This document shows, piece after piece, positions 54,338 through 62,983 of a stretch of 64,000 nt of DNA (positions within the stretch are counted from its first letter, which is position 1; every line of letters starts with the position of its first letter). Below the pieces are notes generated by a model. It was given only the letters and a program-made list of their open reading frames with translations, was not told the DNA's origin and made no database searches. The position numbers and the translations under genes were made by a program. Source of the stretch: Chloroflexota bacterium (lineage in GTDB: Bacteria > Chloroflexota > UBA11872 > VXOZ01); assembly GCA_028874195.1 (NCBI GenBank), contig JAPPLM010000028.1:37138-101137 (forward strand). Reading direction: 5' to 3'.

Positions 54338-55711
54338 ATGGGTAGCGTGAGCCAATCGTCAGTTGAACAGGTACCATTGACTGCCCTGCAAGGGATTAAG
54401 GCAGAGGCATGGCAGGAGATTTCTCGGGCATGTGAAGAGCCAGACTGGGTGCGGGACTTGCGGCAGAAGGCGTGGGAGGCATATGTGGAGACGCCGCTGC
54501 CCACGCTGAGAGATGAAGATTGGCGGCGCACAGACTATCGAGAGCTTCAACTAGAGGACCTGTTGCTCTACATGCCTGCCGGCATGGAAGTAGAGAGTGA
54601 GGCAGAGTTGCCGGAATCGCTTCGGCCGCATACCGAAACCGGCGATGCCTGGGGCGGCATGGCGGTACAGGTCAATTCGGAAATAGCGCTTACGCGGCTG
54701 GACGAAGCGTTGCAGGCACAGGGAGTAATCCTCGCGCCCTTGGGTCAGGCGGTACGCACCCACCCAGAGCTTGTGCAGCCATACCTCGGCCAGATTGTGA
54801 GGTCGGACGACGGCAAGTTTCCCGCGCTGCACGGAGCCTTCTTTTCAGGGGGCATTTTTTGCTACGTGCCGCCGGATACGACGGTGGAACTCCCAATCCA
54901 AGCGCTTATCTGGATGAATGCCGAGAACATCGCCGTCTTTCCCCACATATTGTTGGTGGCAGATCAGGGGAGTCAGGTCACGTTTGTCGAGCGTTACGCG
55001 AGCCCGACCCTCGAGGCGCAGTCGTTCTCTTGCCCAGCGACGGAGGTGGTCGCGAAGGATGGCGCGCAGGTGCGCCACGTCACTATTCAGGACTGGGGGC
55101 GGCACGTCATCGAGTTGGGTTTTCAGCGGTTGCGCGTCGACAACGACGGGCACCTCCGTACTATCGTGGCTGCCACCGGGGGCAAGCTGGTCAAGAATTA
55201 CATTGACAACAGTTTTACGGGATCAGGGGTGGAGGCGTTCCATCGAGGATTCTTCTTCACCGACGGCACCCAGCACATGGACTATAAGACCATGCAGGAT
55301 CACCAGGCGCCATATAGCACCAGCGACTTGCTGATCAAGGGTGCGCTCCGCGACCGCTCGCGCGCCGTCTTTACCGGTGTCATCAACGTCCGCAAAGGCT
55401 CGAAACGGACGGACGCGTACCAAGAGAACCGCAACTTACTCCTCAGCAAGCGTGCGCGCTCCGACTCAATTCCTATCCTGGAAATTGATAACGATGACGT
55501 GCGCTGCACCCACGGCTCGGCGACCGGCCAGGTGGACCAGGAGGAACTCTTCTACGTCATGGCACATGGCCTGAACAAGAACGATGCGGCGCGTATGTTA
55601 GTGGAGGGGTTCTTCAGCGAGGTGATCCAGCACACCCCGCTTGACGGCGTGCAGGCGCAACTTGCGAGCAAGATACAAGAGAAGATGGCCGGATGGCAGG
55701 TTGAGGATTGA
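54338..55711 (+). CDS. sufD: SufD scaffold subunit
   Basis: Partner of SufB in the assembly complex. The 457-residue protein has the SufBD core (GIFCYVPPDTTVELPIQ; HRGFFFTDGTQHMDYKT; KRTDAYQENRNLLLSK; HGSATGQVDQEELFYVMAHG with the conserved histidine) and the C-terminal helix ARMLVEGFFSEVI. The N-terminal part is more variable than in SufB. The start is weak, the ATG (54338) following no clear ribosome-binding site. Confidence 0.95.
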   Translation: MGSVSQSSVEQVPLTALQGIKAEAWQEISRACEEPDWVRDLRQKAWEAYVETPLPTLRDEDWRRTDYRELQLEDLLLYMPAGMEVESEAELPESLRPHTETGDAWGGMAVQVNSEIALTRLDEALQAQGVILAPLGQAVRTHPELVQPYLGQIVRSDDGKFPALHGAFFSGGIFCYVPPDTTVELPIQALIWMNAENIAVFPHILLVADQGSQVTFVERYASPTLEAQSFSCPATEVVAKDGAQVRHVTIQDWGRHVIELGFQRLRVDNDGHLRTIVAATGGKLVKNYIDNSFTGSGVEAFHRGFFFTDGTQHMDYKTMQDHQAPYSTSDLLIKGALRDRSRAVFTGVINVRKGSKRTDAYQENRNLLLSKRARSDSIPILEIDNDDVRCTHGSATGQVDQEELFYVMAHGLNKNDAARMLVEGFFSEVIQHTPLDGVQAQLASKIQEKMAGWQVED

Positions 55712-55714
55712 CGC

Positions 55715-56026
55715 ATGGCGAGATTTGTCAGAGCGGCGTCGGTTGACGACATTCCGGAAGGACATGCAATCGTCGTTGATGTGGATGGTGATAGCCTAGC
55801 GCTTGCCCGCGTAGATGGCGACATCTACTGCATCGATAACATCTGCACGCATGACGGCGGGCCTCTGGGCGAGGGAGAGTTGGACGGCACCGCATTGGAG
55901 TGTCCGCGACACGGCGCGCGTTTTGATGTTTGCACGGGACGTGCGCTGAGCTTTCCGGCCGTTGTGCCGGTGAATTCGTATGACGTGAAGATCGAAGGTC
56001 AGGACGTCTTGGTGGACTTGGGATGA
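55715..56026 (+). CDS. Rieske-type ferredoxin
   Basis: The 103-residue protein has the two Rieske motifs CTHDGGPLGEG (near 45) and CPRHGARFDVCTG (near 66), so the [2Fe-2S] ligands C-x-H and C-x2-H are complete. It starts 3 bases after sufD. In several bacteria a small Rieske ferredoxin is inside suf operons and may supply electrons for assembly. It is cytosolic. Confidence 0.92.
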   Translation: MARFVRAASVDDIPEGHAIVVDVDGDSLALARVDGDIYCIDNICTHDGGPLGEGELDGTALECPRHGARFDVCTGRALSFPAVVPVNSYDVKIEGQDVLVDLG

Positions 56027-56070
56027 CCGCCCTGACCACATACCGTTTCTGTTAGATAGGACTGTGCGCA

Positions 56071-57342
56071 ATGGAAAGTGGCGTCTCCGACGAGATCGGC
56101 TTCGATGTGCACGCTGTGCGGCAGGATTTCCCAATCTTGGGGACGCAAGTACACGGCAAGCCGCTCGTGTACCTGGATAGCGCAGCAACCTCGCAAAAGC
56201 CGCAGGCGATCATTGACAGCCTGGTGGATTACTACACACGGTACAATGCGAACGTACACCGCGGCATCTATACGTTGAGTGAACAAGCAACTGCCGCCTA
56301 CGAAAATGCGCGCACGAAGATTGCCCGCTTCATCAATGCTCCGTCCCCCGAGTGCATTATCTTCACCCGCAATACCACTGAGGCTATTAATCTCGTACGG
56401 TATACGTGGGGTACCGAAAACGTGCGTAGCGATGACGAGATCCTCATTTCTGAGATGGAGCATCACTCCAATCTCGTGCCGTGGCAGTTGCTGGCGCAGG
56501 AGCAAGGAGCGGAGTTGCGCTTCTTGCGCGTCAACAATGAAGGCCGTCTCATGCTGGACGGCCTCGACGTGCTGATAACGGAAAAGACGCGGCTGGTTGC
56601 GGTAACGCACGTCTCCAATGTGCTCGGCACCATCAATCCGGTAAAGGGAATCATCAAGAAAGCGCACAAGTATGGGGCGCTGGTACTGCTGGATGCGGCC
56701 CAGAGCGTGCCCCATATGCCGGTGGACGTGCAGGAGCTAGACTGCGACTTCCTGGCTTTTTCCGGTCACAAGATGATGGGGCCGACCGGTGTAGGCGTGC
56801 TCTATGCCAAGCCGCACCTGCTGGAGGCGATGCCTCCGTTCATGGGCGGCGGCAGCATGATCCGCCAGGTAATGCTCACCGAATCGACATGGGCGGACGT
56901 GCCGCAGAAGTTCGAAGCCGGCACCCCCAATATCGCGGACGTGATTGCGCTCGGCGCAGCCGTTGACTACTTAAATGACCTTGGCATGGCCAACGTGCGG
57001 GAGCATGAAATACAGATTACGCAATACGCACTGGATCAAATGCGCGAGGTTAGCGGTATCAAGCTCTTTGGGCCGTGGGAAATACAGATTCGCGCGGGTG
57101 TTGTTTCGTTCGTGCTCGACGGCGTACATCCGCACGACATTGCGCAGATACTCGATAGCGAAGCGGTGGCAGTGCGAGCGGGACATCACTGCTGCCAGCC
57201 GCTCATGCGGCGTTTCAACGTACCCGCCACCGCGCGCGCGAGCTTCTATGCCTATACTACTGAGGAAGAGATCGACGCGCTTGTAGAGGGTATACATAAG
57301 GCACAGAGGGTGTTCGGACATGCAATTGAACGATCTGTATAA
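56071..57342 (+). CDS. sufS: SufS-type cysteine desulfurase
   Basis: SufS removes sulfur from cysteine, using pyridoxal phosphate, and hands it to SufU. The PLP lysine is in FSGHKMMGPTG (about 228-238), the substrate site TTEAINLV, and the catalytic cysteine in AVRAGHHCCQPLMRRF (about 370-385). The 423-residue length fits. It is 44 bases after the Rieske gene and overlaps sufU by 23 bases. Confidence 0.97.
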   Translation: MESGVSDEIGFDVHAVRQDFPILGTQVHGKPLVYLDSAATSQKPQAIIDSLVDYYTRYNANVHRGIYTLSEQATAAYENARTKIARFINAPSPECIIFTRNTTEAINLVRYTWGTENVRSDDEILISEMEHHSNLVPWQLLAQEQGAELRFLRVNNEGRLMLDGLDVLITEKTRLVAVTHVSNVLGTINPVKGIIKKAHKYGALVLLDAAQSVPHMPVDVQELDCDFLAFSGHKMMGPTGVGVLYAKPHLLEAMPPFMGGGSMIRQVMLTESTWADVPQKFEAGTPNIADVIALGAAVDYLNDLGMANVREHEIQITQYALDQMREVSGIKLFGPWEIQIRAGVVSFVLDGVHPHDIAQILDSEAVAVRAGHHCCQPLMRRFNVPATARASFYAYTTEEEIDALVEGIHKAQRVFGHAIERSV

Positions 57343-57775
57343 AGACATTATCCTCGACCACTACCAAAGCCCCCACAACAGGGGGAGGCCGCCGCAAGCG
57401 GATATTGAAGCCGAGGGCAGCAATCCGCTGTGCGGGGACGAAGTAGAGATATACGTGCTGCTGGATGGGGAGCGCTTGCAAGAGGTGCGCTTCGATGGCG
57501 TAGGCTGCGCTATCAGTCTCGCGGCAGCTTCGATGATGAGCGAGGTGCTCGAAGGAAAGTCTAAGGAAGAGGTTGGCAACATTGGTGAACTCTTCAAGGC
57601 CATGATGCATGGCGAAGACGTCATTTTGCCGGAAGAGATGGAAGACCTTGAATCCCTAAAAGGAGTTGCCAAATTCCCGCTGCGGGTCAAGTGCGCCTTG
57701 CTGCCATGGACGACGCTCGAACATGGACTGGCCAACGAGGATGCCGGCCATAGAGTTTCTATCGAAGTGGACTGA
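57320..57775 (+). CDS. sufU: SufU sulfur acceptor / zinc-dependent scaffold
   Basis: SufU accepts sulfur from SufS. The three conserved zinc-binding cysteines are in NPLCGDEVEI (about 40), VGCAISLAAASMM (about 66) and VKCALLPWTTLE (about 128); the aspartate is in CGDE. At 151 residues it has the SufU insertion. Its start lies inside sufS, after GAGGGTG. It is the last gene of the operon. Confidence 0.96.
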   Translation: MQLNDLYKDIILDHYQSPHNRGRPPQADIEAEGSNPLCGDEVEIYVLLDGERLQEVRFDGVGCAISLAAASMMSEVLEGKSKEEVGNIGELFKAMMHGEDVILPEEMEDLESLKGVAKFPLRVKCALLPWTTLEHGLANEDAGHRVSIEVD

Positions 57776-57780
57776 AGGGC

Positions 57781-57942
57781 CTATTTGCCGGCAGTGTGAC
57801 GCACGATCCCTCTGACGGCAAGCATGATGGCAAGACAGGTCATGATAGCTATACTGGGCGCCACGACAAATGGGAGCCCAGAGAAGAATCCCCAGACGAC
57901 TAAGCCGATCAGTCGCAGTACTAAATCCATCACTTGGTCCAT
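57781..57942 (-). CDS. Small two-helix membrane protein, unknown
   Basis: A 53-residue frame starting at MDQVMDLVLRLIGLVVW has two hydrophobic helices (about 6-20 and 26-43) and a basic tail. It points toward sufU. It has no known family and only a weak ribosome-binding site, so it could be chance; composition favours a real membrane peptide. Confidence 0.45.
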   Translation of the reverse strand: MDQVMDLVLRLIGLVVWGFFSGLPFVVAPSIAIMTCLAIMLAVRGIVRHTAGK

Positions 57943-58166
57943 CGTTTGCACAATCCTCGACAAGCCGTGACTTGGTCTGGCATGACTTAACGTACCCTCA
58001 TACTACACTAGTTCGGCCTGCGCTGCATTCCCGCAACACATCGGCTAAGGGACCGAACCTGCCACTGCGGGATACTATCGAATTCCGCGACGCAGCTTGC
58101 GATAATTAATCGACGGCATTTAGGTAGATATCAGAAGAGAGCAACTTAAGCGGGAACGGCGAAAAA

Positions 58167-58973
58167 ATGGCGGCAAAGATTGGTTGTCAGGCACGCCTCT
58201 GGCTGCGGGAAACCCAGGATATAGGCCGCATACTGCCGACAGTTTGCCGAGAATTGGCGGTGGCCGGCTATCAGGGATTGGAAATCGGTTTCGCTTACAT
58301 AAACAATCCAGACGACATCGCCGCCTACCGCAAAGCCGTGGACGACAACGGGCTGAGAACTGCCGGTATTCACGTGGGTGGAGCGTGGCACGACCCGGAC
58401 GTAGTGAGAGATAGTGCCATGCCGCAAGCCCGTGCCGCCGCTGACTTTGCCGGGTCGGTCGGCGCCGAGTACCTCGTCATCAGCACGGGACGGAAGCAGG
58501 ACGGGCAACCGACGCAAGCAGAGATCGGCGTGCAAGTAGCCCACCTTACGGAGTTGTGCGCTTATACCGCCGGAAAGGGCGTGATGCCGCTCTTGCACAA
58601 CCATCAGCACGAATTTGTGGATGGAGCGCGAGTGTTTCAGGGCATCGTGTCGGGAATTGACGCAGAATCGCTGGGCTTGTGCTTGGACATAAACTGGGCC
58701 ATGTGGGCCGGCGCAGACGGTGTGGCAGTGCTGGAGGAACACTATTCGCGGCTGCGCATGGTGCACGTGCGCGACACCCTGAACAATGCGGCCTGCGTGG
58801 AGGTGCTGGGCGAGGGAGACGTGGCGTTGGACGAGGTCTTCTCCGTGCTCCGCGCCAGGGACTATCCGCATTGGGCGCTCTACGAATGGTCTGCTTGCGA
58901 CCAGACGACAGACCGTTCTACCGCCGAGATTGCACGGTTGAATCAGGAATTTCTCCGCCATTCACTGAGCTAA
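58167..58973 (+). CDS. Xylose-isomerase-like TIM-barrel sugar isomerase/epimerase
   Basis: A 268-residue cytosolic TIM barrel of the AP-endonuclease-2 family. Metal-ligand-like segments are LLHNHQHEFVDG (about 142-153), GLCLDINWAMWAG (about 171-183), RMVHVRDTLN, and the final EWSACDQTTD. Family members isomerise or epimerise inositols and sugars. The substrate is unknown; the ABC operon at the left edge suggests sugar use. The start is weakly supported. Confidence 0.85.
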   Translation: MAAKIGCQARLWLRETQDIGRILPTVCRELAVAGYQGLEIGFAYINNPDDIAAYRKAVDDNGLRTAGIHVGGAWHDPDVVRDSAMPQARAAADFAGSVGAEYLVISTGRKQDGQPTQAEIGVQVAHLTELCAYTAGKGVMPLLHNHQHEFVDGARVFQGIVSGIDAESLGLCLDINWAMWAGADGVAVLEEHYSRLRMVHVRDTLNNAACVEVLGEGDVALDEVFSVLRARDYPHWALYEWSACDQTTDRSTAEIARLNQEFLRHSLS

Positions 58974-59031
58974 GCGCTTGGACTCGGTTAATGTGCGGTT
59001 GCAACTCAAAATCAAGTTTCGCTAACGGCCA

Positions 59032-59151
59032 GTAGCGCGGGGGCTTGTCCCCCGCCTCTGGATTCCCGCTTGCGTTGGCATGTCGGCAGCCGTAGCACAG
59101 GAGCTTATCCCTCGCCTCTGAATTTCCGCTCGCGCTGGCATGTCGGCAGCG
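59032..59151. repeat. Two tandem 60-base units
   Basis: Unit 1 is 59032-59091 and unit 2 is 59092-59151. Each starts with a hairpin (GTAGCGCGGGGG/GTAGCACAGGAG) and ends GGCATGTCGGCAGC. Unit 2 has several base changes. A further perfect hairpin CCCCGTA-CGCGA-TACGGGG follows. A related single copy is at 39237. Confidence 0.75.
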
Positions 59152-59253
59152 GGCGCAGAGCCTGCCCCGTACGCGATACGGGGTTGCAAACCTACGCTAC
59201 CGGGCGCTCCTACCCATTGATGCAAACGTGTCGCACCACCAGGTCATTCGCAG

Positions 59254-59350
59254 CGGAGGCGCATGGGAGTCGAACCCACCCAGGACGGGAGTAGCCCGCC
59301 CCGCAGACGGTTTTGAAGACCGCGAGGCCCACCGGGACCCGAGCGCCTCC
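59254..59350 (-). tRNA. selC: tRNA-Sec (anticodon TCA)
   Basis: 97 bases including the discriminator G. The acceptor stem GGAGGCGC/GCGCCTCC has eight pairs, as in bacterial tRNA-Sec. The anticodon stem-loop has CTTCAAA (anticodon TCA), read as UGA; the variable arm is very long (TGCGGGGCGGGCTACTCCCG region) and the T-loop is GGTTCGACTCC. Its body resembles E. coli selC. CCA is not encoded. It supports selA at 14784-16190. Confidence 0.97.
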
Positions 59351-59405
59351 ATATGTCAGTCTAGCAGTCCCGTAGCCGACACGAAAACAAGCGAGGCGTA
59401 CAGAC

Positions 59406-60353
59406 TTACAAGTGCGGTCCCACGTAACCGATTTCGACTTCGTGTGTAGCCGCATCAAATCGCAAGTGAATGCGCCCGCCACTGCCATAGCGGGCGTGCC
59501 ACGTGAATAGCACTCGCGTTCCACGATATGACCGAAAGCGTCTTTTCTTCCTTTGTCTTTTGTCGCGCATATCTGAGTCACTCTCGGGAGTCACCTTACA
59601 AGGCCAATGAGGCTCTGGCCCTCCGTCATCGCGCCACTGAGAAGCTGCCTCATCAAGATTTGCCAGCTTATTGACGACTGTGTGCAGTAGCGATCGATCC
59701 AAGCGTGCAAGATGGCTTTCCACGTCAGGGCCAAACTTCAGTCCTGGAAACGCCGATTCTCTGTGTTTCCACAATGCTGAGGGACTTGTCAGTTGACGGA
59801 GTTCAGCGCGAAAACGTGAGAGAATTGGTTGGGCGTGAGCGGACCGCGTAAGATTGTCTATAATCTCGGATACTTCCTTTATGCAACCGTCCTGAAGCAT
59901 CTCATCAAACGTGACCGTAATTCGATTCTTCTCCCAGACTGGTTCTGACGGAAACCCAACCAAAATGCCGTCGGTGATGGCGCACATAACTAGCGGCTCG
60001 CCATCCTCCGTAGACAGTGTTTTTGCTTCACATCCCAGCGCCTCGCACATACTGAAGCGATCTGCTACATTCGGTTCAGCCTCGCTGATTAGCGGTACTT
60101 TGGTACTCAACCCGAGGAGAAATGAAGATTCGTCTCGTTTGCCTTGTTTCCCCAGTTCAAAGTACATGTCCAGCAGCGACTTATCGGTCAAGCAAGGAAT
60201 CTCGTTTGGGTGCAGATGCATTCCAATTGAAGGACTTACGACCCCACTCTGAATCAGAGATGCCATTCCGGTTGCAATGTCTTGCAGCCACTCTAGGGCT
60301 ATATGTTGGTCCGGTGCAGCAAGGCTAGCATGGTTTAGCACCATCTTGCGCAT
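59406..60353 (-). CDS. Unknown protein of a three-gene DUF262/AAA cassette
   Basis: The preferred ATG (60353) follows CAAGGG and lies one base after the AAA gene stop, giving 315 residues. I do not recognise a family. The N-terminal two thirds are mixed alpha/beta with charged helices; the C-terminal 55 residues contain a basic run (KRQRKKRRFRSYRG) and TRVLFTWHARYGSGGRIHL then EVEIGYVGPHL, which resembles a RelE-like or nuclease-like toxin end by pattern only. As last gene of an operon with DUF262 and AAA proteins it could be the effector. More AT-rich than its flanks. Confidence 0.6.
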   Translation of the reverse strand: MRKMVLNHASLAAPDQHIALEWLQDIATGMASLIQSGVVSPSIGMHLHPNEIPCLTDKSLLDMYFELGKQGKRDESSFLLGLSTKVPLISEAEPNVADRFSMCEALGCEAKTLSTEDGEPLVMCAITDGILVGFPSEPVWEKNRITVTFDEMLQDGCIKEVSEIIDNLTRSAHAQPILSRFRAELRQLTSPSALWKHRESAFPGLKFGPDVESHLARLDRSLLHTVVNKLANLDEAASQWRDDGGPEPHWPCKVTPESDSDMRDKRQRKKRRFRSYRGTRVLFTWHARYGSGGRIHLRFDAATHEVEIGYVGPHL

Positions 60354-60354
60354 A

Positions 60355-61482
60355 TTAGGCCCTTGGGGCAATTAGCCTTGCGAGATTCTCTTCGTGTTGG
60401 TCGAAAAAGCCCGCAGGCCACCGAGAGAGTCGCCCGTCCTGGTCCACCTGTGGGGAAGAGACGACTGTGTGGCTACCGTCGCGTTCGAAGTAGTGGAAGG
60501 CCGTGTCCTCCGGCGTAATTATTCCATCGCGAACGGCAATCCTGACGCCGTCGATGAAGTGATCGCTATGTGTCTCGACAAACACTTGCACGCCCACACT
60601 CGCCGCAAGGGCCGCTAGTTCCGCCAACTTGGTTTGGCCGCGCGGGTGCAAATGCGCCTCAGGATTCTCAATCATGCAGAGTGTATTTGGCTGTGCAAGG
60701 AGAGCAAGAATGACCGGCAATACATAAGACAAACCGAACCCTACATTTGTCGCACGGTACGGGCGCGTGGCAACGTCTCCAGCCCGGTCAAATGCGAAAC
60801 CTGGGAGAATTGCATCGGCTGCCGTAATCTCCTCGAGCTCCAAATGAGCGCCAGGATGTACTTCCTGTAGCCACTGGTCAACAGCATCGCGCAGTCGCCG
60901 GCGCTCACTTGCAACACAACGTGGATCATTATCCGGTAGAAGGTCATTCTGGCAATGACTCAAATAGCTCCAGGCAAACTCACCACTTGCGCCAAAGTCG
61001 ACGCGCCGGGCGAACATGTCGGAGAGTGGGTAGAGTTTTCGAGGACCAATCCGTTCTGCATTTACGTAAATGAGATTTCCGCCGAACGGAGGGAGTTTGC
61101 GCCATGACGGGGGTACGTAGTCGTATCCTGCCTCAACATCATTGGGCAGGGCGCTAAGCTGATCGGCCGTCCGTGAATACTCGAATCCCATTTCCCATTC
61201 CTGCGGCGCGTTGTCGTCCTCAAGTGAGAAACGGATAAAATCGCTGGCAGCATTTTCAAAGAGAATATCTAGGCCCGCGCCTAAGTCTACGCGTTCGCCG
61301 CCAAGAACGAGTCTGCCGTTAGTCAACTCGCCAGTCTCAAATGATTGCCTGAGCACCAAGAGAGCTTGGACTATGCTGCTCTTGCCCATTCCGTTCAAGC
61401 CACACAATAAATTGATCATCGTGCAGTCAAGGTCCAATTGCTCGAAGCACTTGAAGTTCGTCAGTCTGATACTTCGGAGCAT
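60355..61482 (-). CDS. AAA ATPase with C-terminal DUF3696
   Basis: The 375-residue protein is an SMC/OLD-like ATPase. Walker A is CGLNGMGKSSIVQALL near 27-42, Walker B/signature region CMIENPEAHLHPRGQTKL near 264-281, and the H-loop VETHSDHFIDGVRIAV. The C-terminal DUF3696 has VDQDGRLSRWPAGFFDQHEENL. Its start shares a base with the stop of the DUF262 gene (TAATG). Such ATPases are common in anti-phage modules; it probably senses or powers the action of its partners. Confidence 0.85.
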   Translation of the reverse strand: MLRSIRLTNFKCFEQLDLDCTMINLLCGLNGMGKSSIVQALLVLRQSFETGELTNGRLVLGGERVDLGAGLDILFENAASDFIRFSLEDDNAPQEWEMGFEYSRTADQLSALPNDVEAGYDYVPPSWRKLPPFGGNLIYVNAERIGPRKLYPLSDMFARRVDFGASGEFAWSYLSHCQNDLLPDNDPRCVASERRRLRDAVDQWLQEVHPGAHLELEEITAADAILPGFAFDRAGDVATRPYRATNVGFGLSYVLPVILALLAQPNTLCMIENPEAHLHPRGQTKLAELAALAASVGVQVFVETHSDHFIDGVRIAVRDGIITPEDTAFHYFERDGSHTVVSSPQVDQDGRLSRWPAGFFDQHEENLARLIAPRA

Positions 61483-62630
61483 TAGACGAAGCCCTTAATG
61501 ATTTGCTCAATTGCTTGAAAGCGTTTCCGAACCCGACTTGGTAATCCGGTCGAATAAGAAATCGCATTGTCGAAATCGGTATCCTCTGCCATTAGCTCGC
61601 TGAGTCGTCTTTTCACATCTTTACTTCGCTCAATGAGGAACTCAATCTCCTTTGACGAGCAGCTTGCCAATGAGACACTCCAAGTCTCGAACAATGCCTT
61701 GTTAACAGGACGCCGCCTGTTGGCCTCGGCTCGCGGCTTGCGAAAAGCGTCTTCACCGAAAATGCAATGTGCAGCACGCATCGCCTTCCGAAAGTCGGCC
61801 TCGTACCCGCTAAGTTCTGCCGCACTCATGTTGTTTACTCTCTTCATGGTCCTTCCGAGATAGCCATCCAAGTCACTAGTGGTATATTTCTCTGGAGGTT
61901 CGATGTAGAAGGCGAGAAAGCGCAAGACACACTCGCGATCGTCCATGCGCTTTGGCGGAATCGTCCCATCCGTTGCCTCAATGAATTCATTAGACTCTGC
62001 GAGTGTTTTTAGATAGTTGCGGACTGGTCCGGGGTTAAGCGCGTGGCGGATTTCCTGTCCGTTCAACCTCATGCCACCGGTATTGATTCGCAGAAAGACG
62101 TTTTGCATCACTTCATCCGGGGTGCCTGGCTCAATGACGTTGACGATAAGCTGAGTCTCGCTAATGCGTCGCTGTAATGGTCGGGTGAGTGCGTCGTGTC
62201 GGCATCCCTTCAGCTGGGTCAGGTATTGAAGCCTTTCCAGAGGGAACTGTCCTGTAACGTATTCATCGATGGTGGACATCCGCTGAACGCCGTCTACAAC
62301 CGACCAAACCTCATTCCTGTCGGCGGCAACGTAAAAGACCGGTATAGGGATTCGCAAAAGGAGCGATTCAATCAGGCGACTCTTGCGCTCACGACTCCAA
62401 ATACCTCTATTACGTTGGAAGTCTGGAGCGAGATCTATTTCTTCGAATTTGATTCTCTCAACCATTTGTGAAACGACAATATTGACAGTACGGATCTTGA
62501 CTTTCTCTGGTTCAAAGGGGTGTTCGATCCTCTCTTCAGTATCGTCTTGCTCAATTTCAAGACCAGTATCGTCTTCTACCAACGGATTGCGAAATTGACT
62601 GTCTGTCTCACTGGTAACCGATACGGACAT
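61482..62630 (-). CDS. DUF262 (ParB/Srx-like) domain protein
   Basis: The 382-residue protein has the DUF262 motif VVDGVQRMSTIDEYV (the DGQQR motif reads DGVQR; about 112-126) preceded by PDFQRNRGIWSRERKSRLIESLLLRIPIPVFY (shown in part). The typical NVFLRINTGGMRLNGQEIR follows. There is no C-terminal HNH (DUF1524) domain as in GmrSD enzymes. The rest, about 200-380, is helical and unrecognised. In GmrD/S and Thoeris-like systems DUF262 proteins hydrolyse NTPs or nick DNA. It is the first gene of the cassette. A purine-rich AAGGTG precedes the start. Confidence 0.85.
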   Translation of the reverse strand: MSVSVTSETDSQFRNPLVEDDTGLEIEQDDTEERIEHPFEPEKVKIRTVNIVVSQMVERIKFEEIDLAPDFQRNRGIWSRERKSRLIESLLLRIPIPVFYVAADRNEVWSVVDGVQRMSTIDEYVTGQFPLERLQYLTQLKGCRHDALTRPLQRRISETQLIVNVIEPGTPDEVMQNVFLRINTGGMRLNGQEIRHALNPGPVRNYLKTLAESNEFIEATDGTIPPKRMDDRECVLRFLAFYIEPPEKYTTSDLDGYLGRTMKRVNNMSAAELSGYEADFRKAMRAAHCIFGEDAFRKPRAEANRRRPVNKALFETWSVSLASCSSKEIEFLIERSKDVKRRLSELMAEDTDFDNAISYSTGLPSRVRKRFQAIEQIIKGFV

Positions 62631-62983
62631 GGCACTTACACCTTACGCAAGTTTTGCTGAGACTACACAGTCGAGTCTTCAGAGAGGATTTGACACCGAC
62701 AGCTTGGAAGACCATAAATCGTCTATGGCCCTCTGATTATACCAAACGAAACTCAACCGAATTGTAATCGTCGAAATTCACAGGGCTTGCAGTTGGTGGT
62801 ATGTTGCAGAAACACTCCAAAGACCCTATTGTAACGGCGGGGTAGTCATAGGAATTCCTGAACTGCAAACTGTAATTCCATTGTGAATACTTTACTTAAT
62901 GGAGTTGCTCTAACAGATTCATCGTTTCGATTCAGGTGCTTGAAGCAAAACACAAGACCTTAGCCTTGTTCATGGTGTGAGAA
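62631..62983. other. AT-rich promoter region of the DUF262 cassette and the TIM-barrel gene
   Basis: The region is divergent. On the minus strand TGGTATAAT (62744-62736) is an extended -10 box that would give a leader of about 100 bases for the DUF262 cassette. On the plus strand no clear promoter for the TIM-barrel gene is seen. The area is visibly AT-richer than the rest of the window. Confidence 0.45.
62736..62744 (-). promoter_or_regulatory. Extended -10 box of the DUF262 cassette
   Basis: TGGTATAAT on the minus strand. There is no matching -35 box, but extended -10 promoters do not need one. Confidence 0.45.

Noticed and set aside
59254..62630. DUF262 cassette as an element integrated in tRNA-Sec
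   Set aside because: The cassette is on the 5' side of the tRNA and no duplicated tRNA 3' end is present at its far side.
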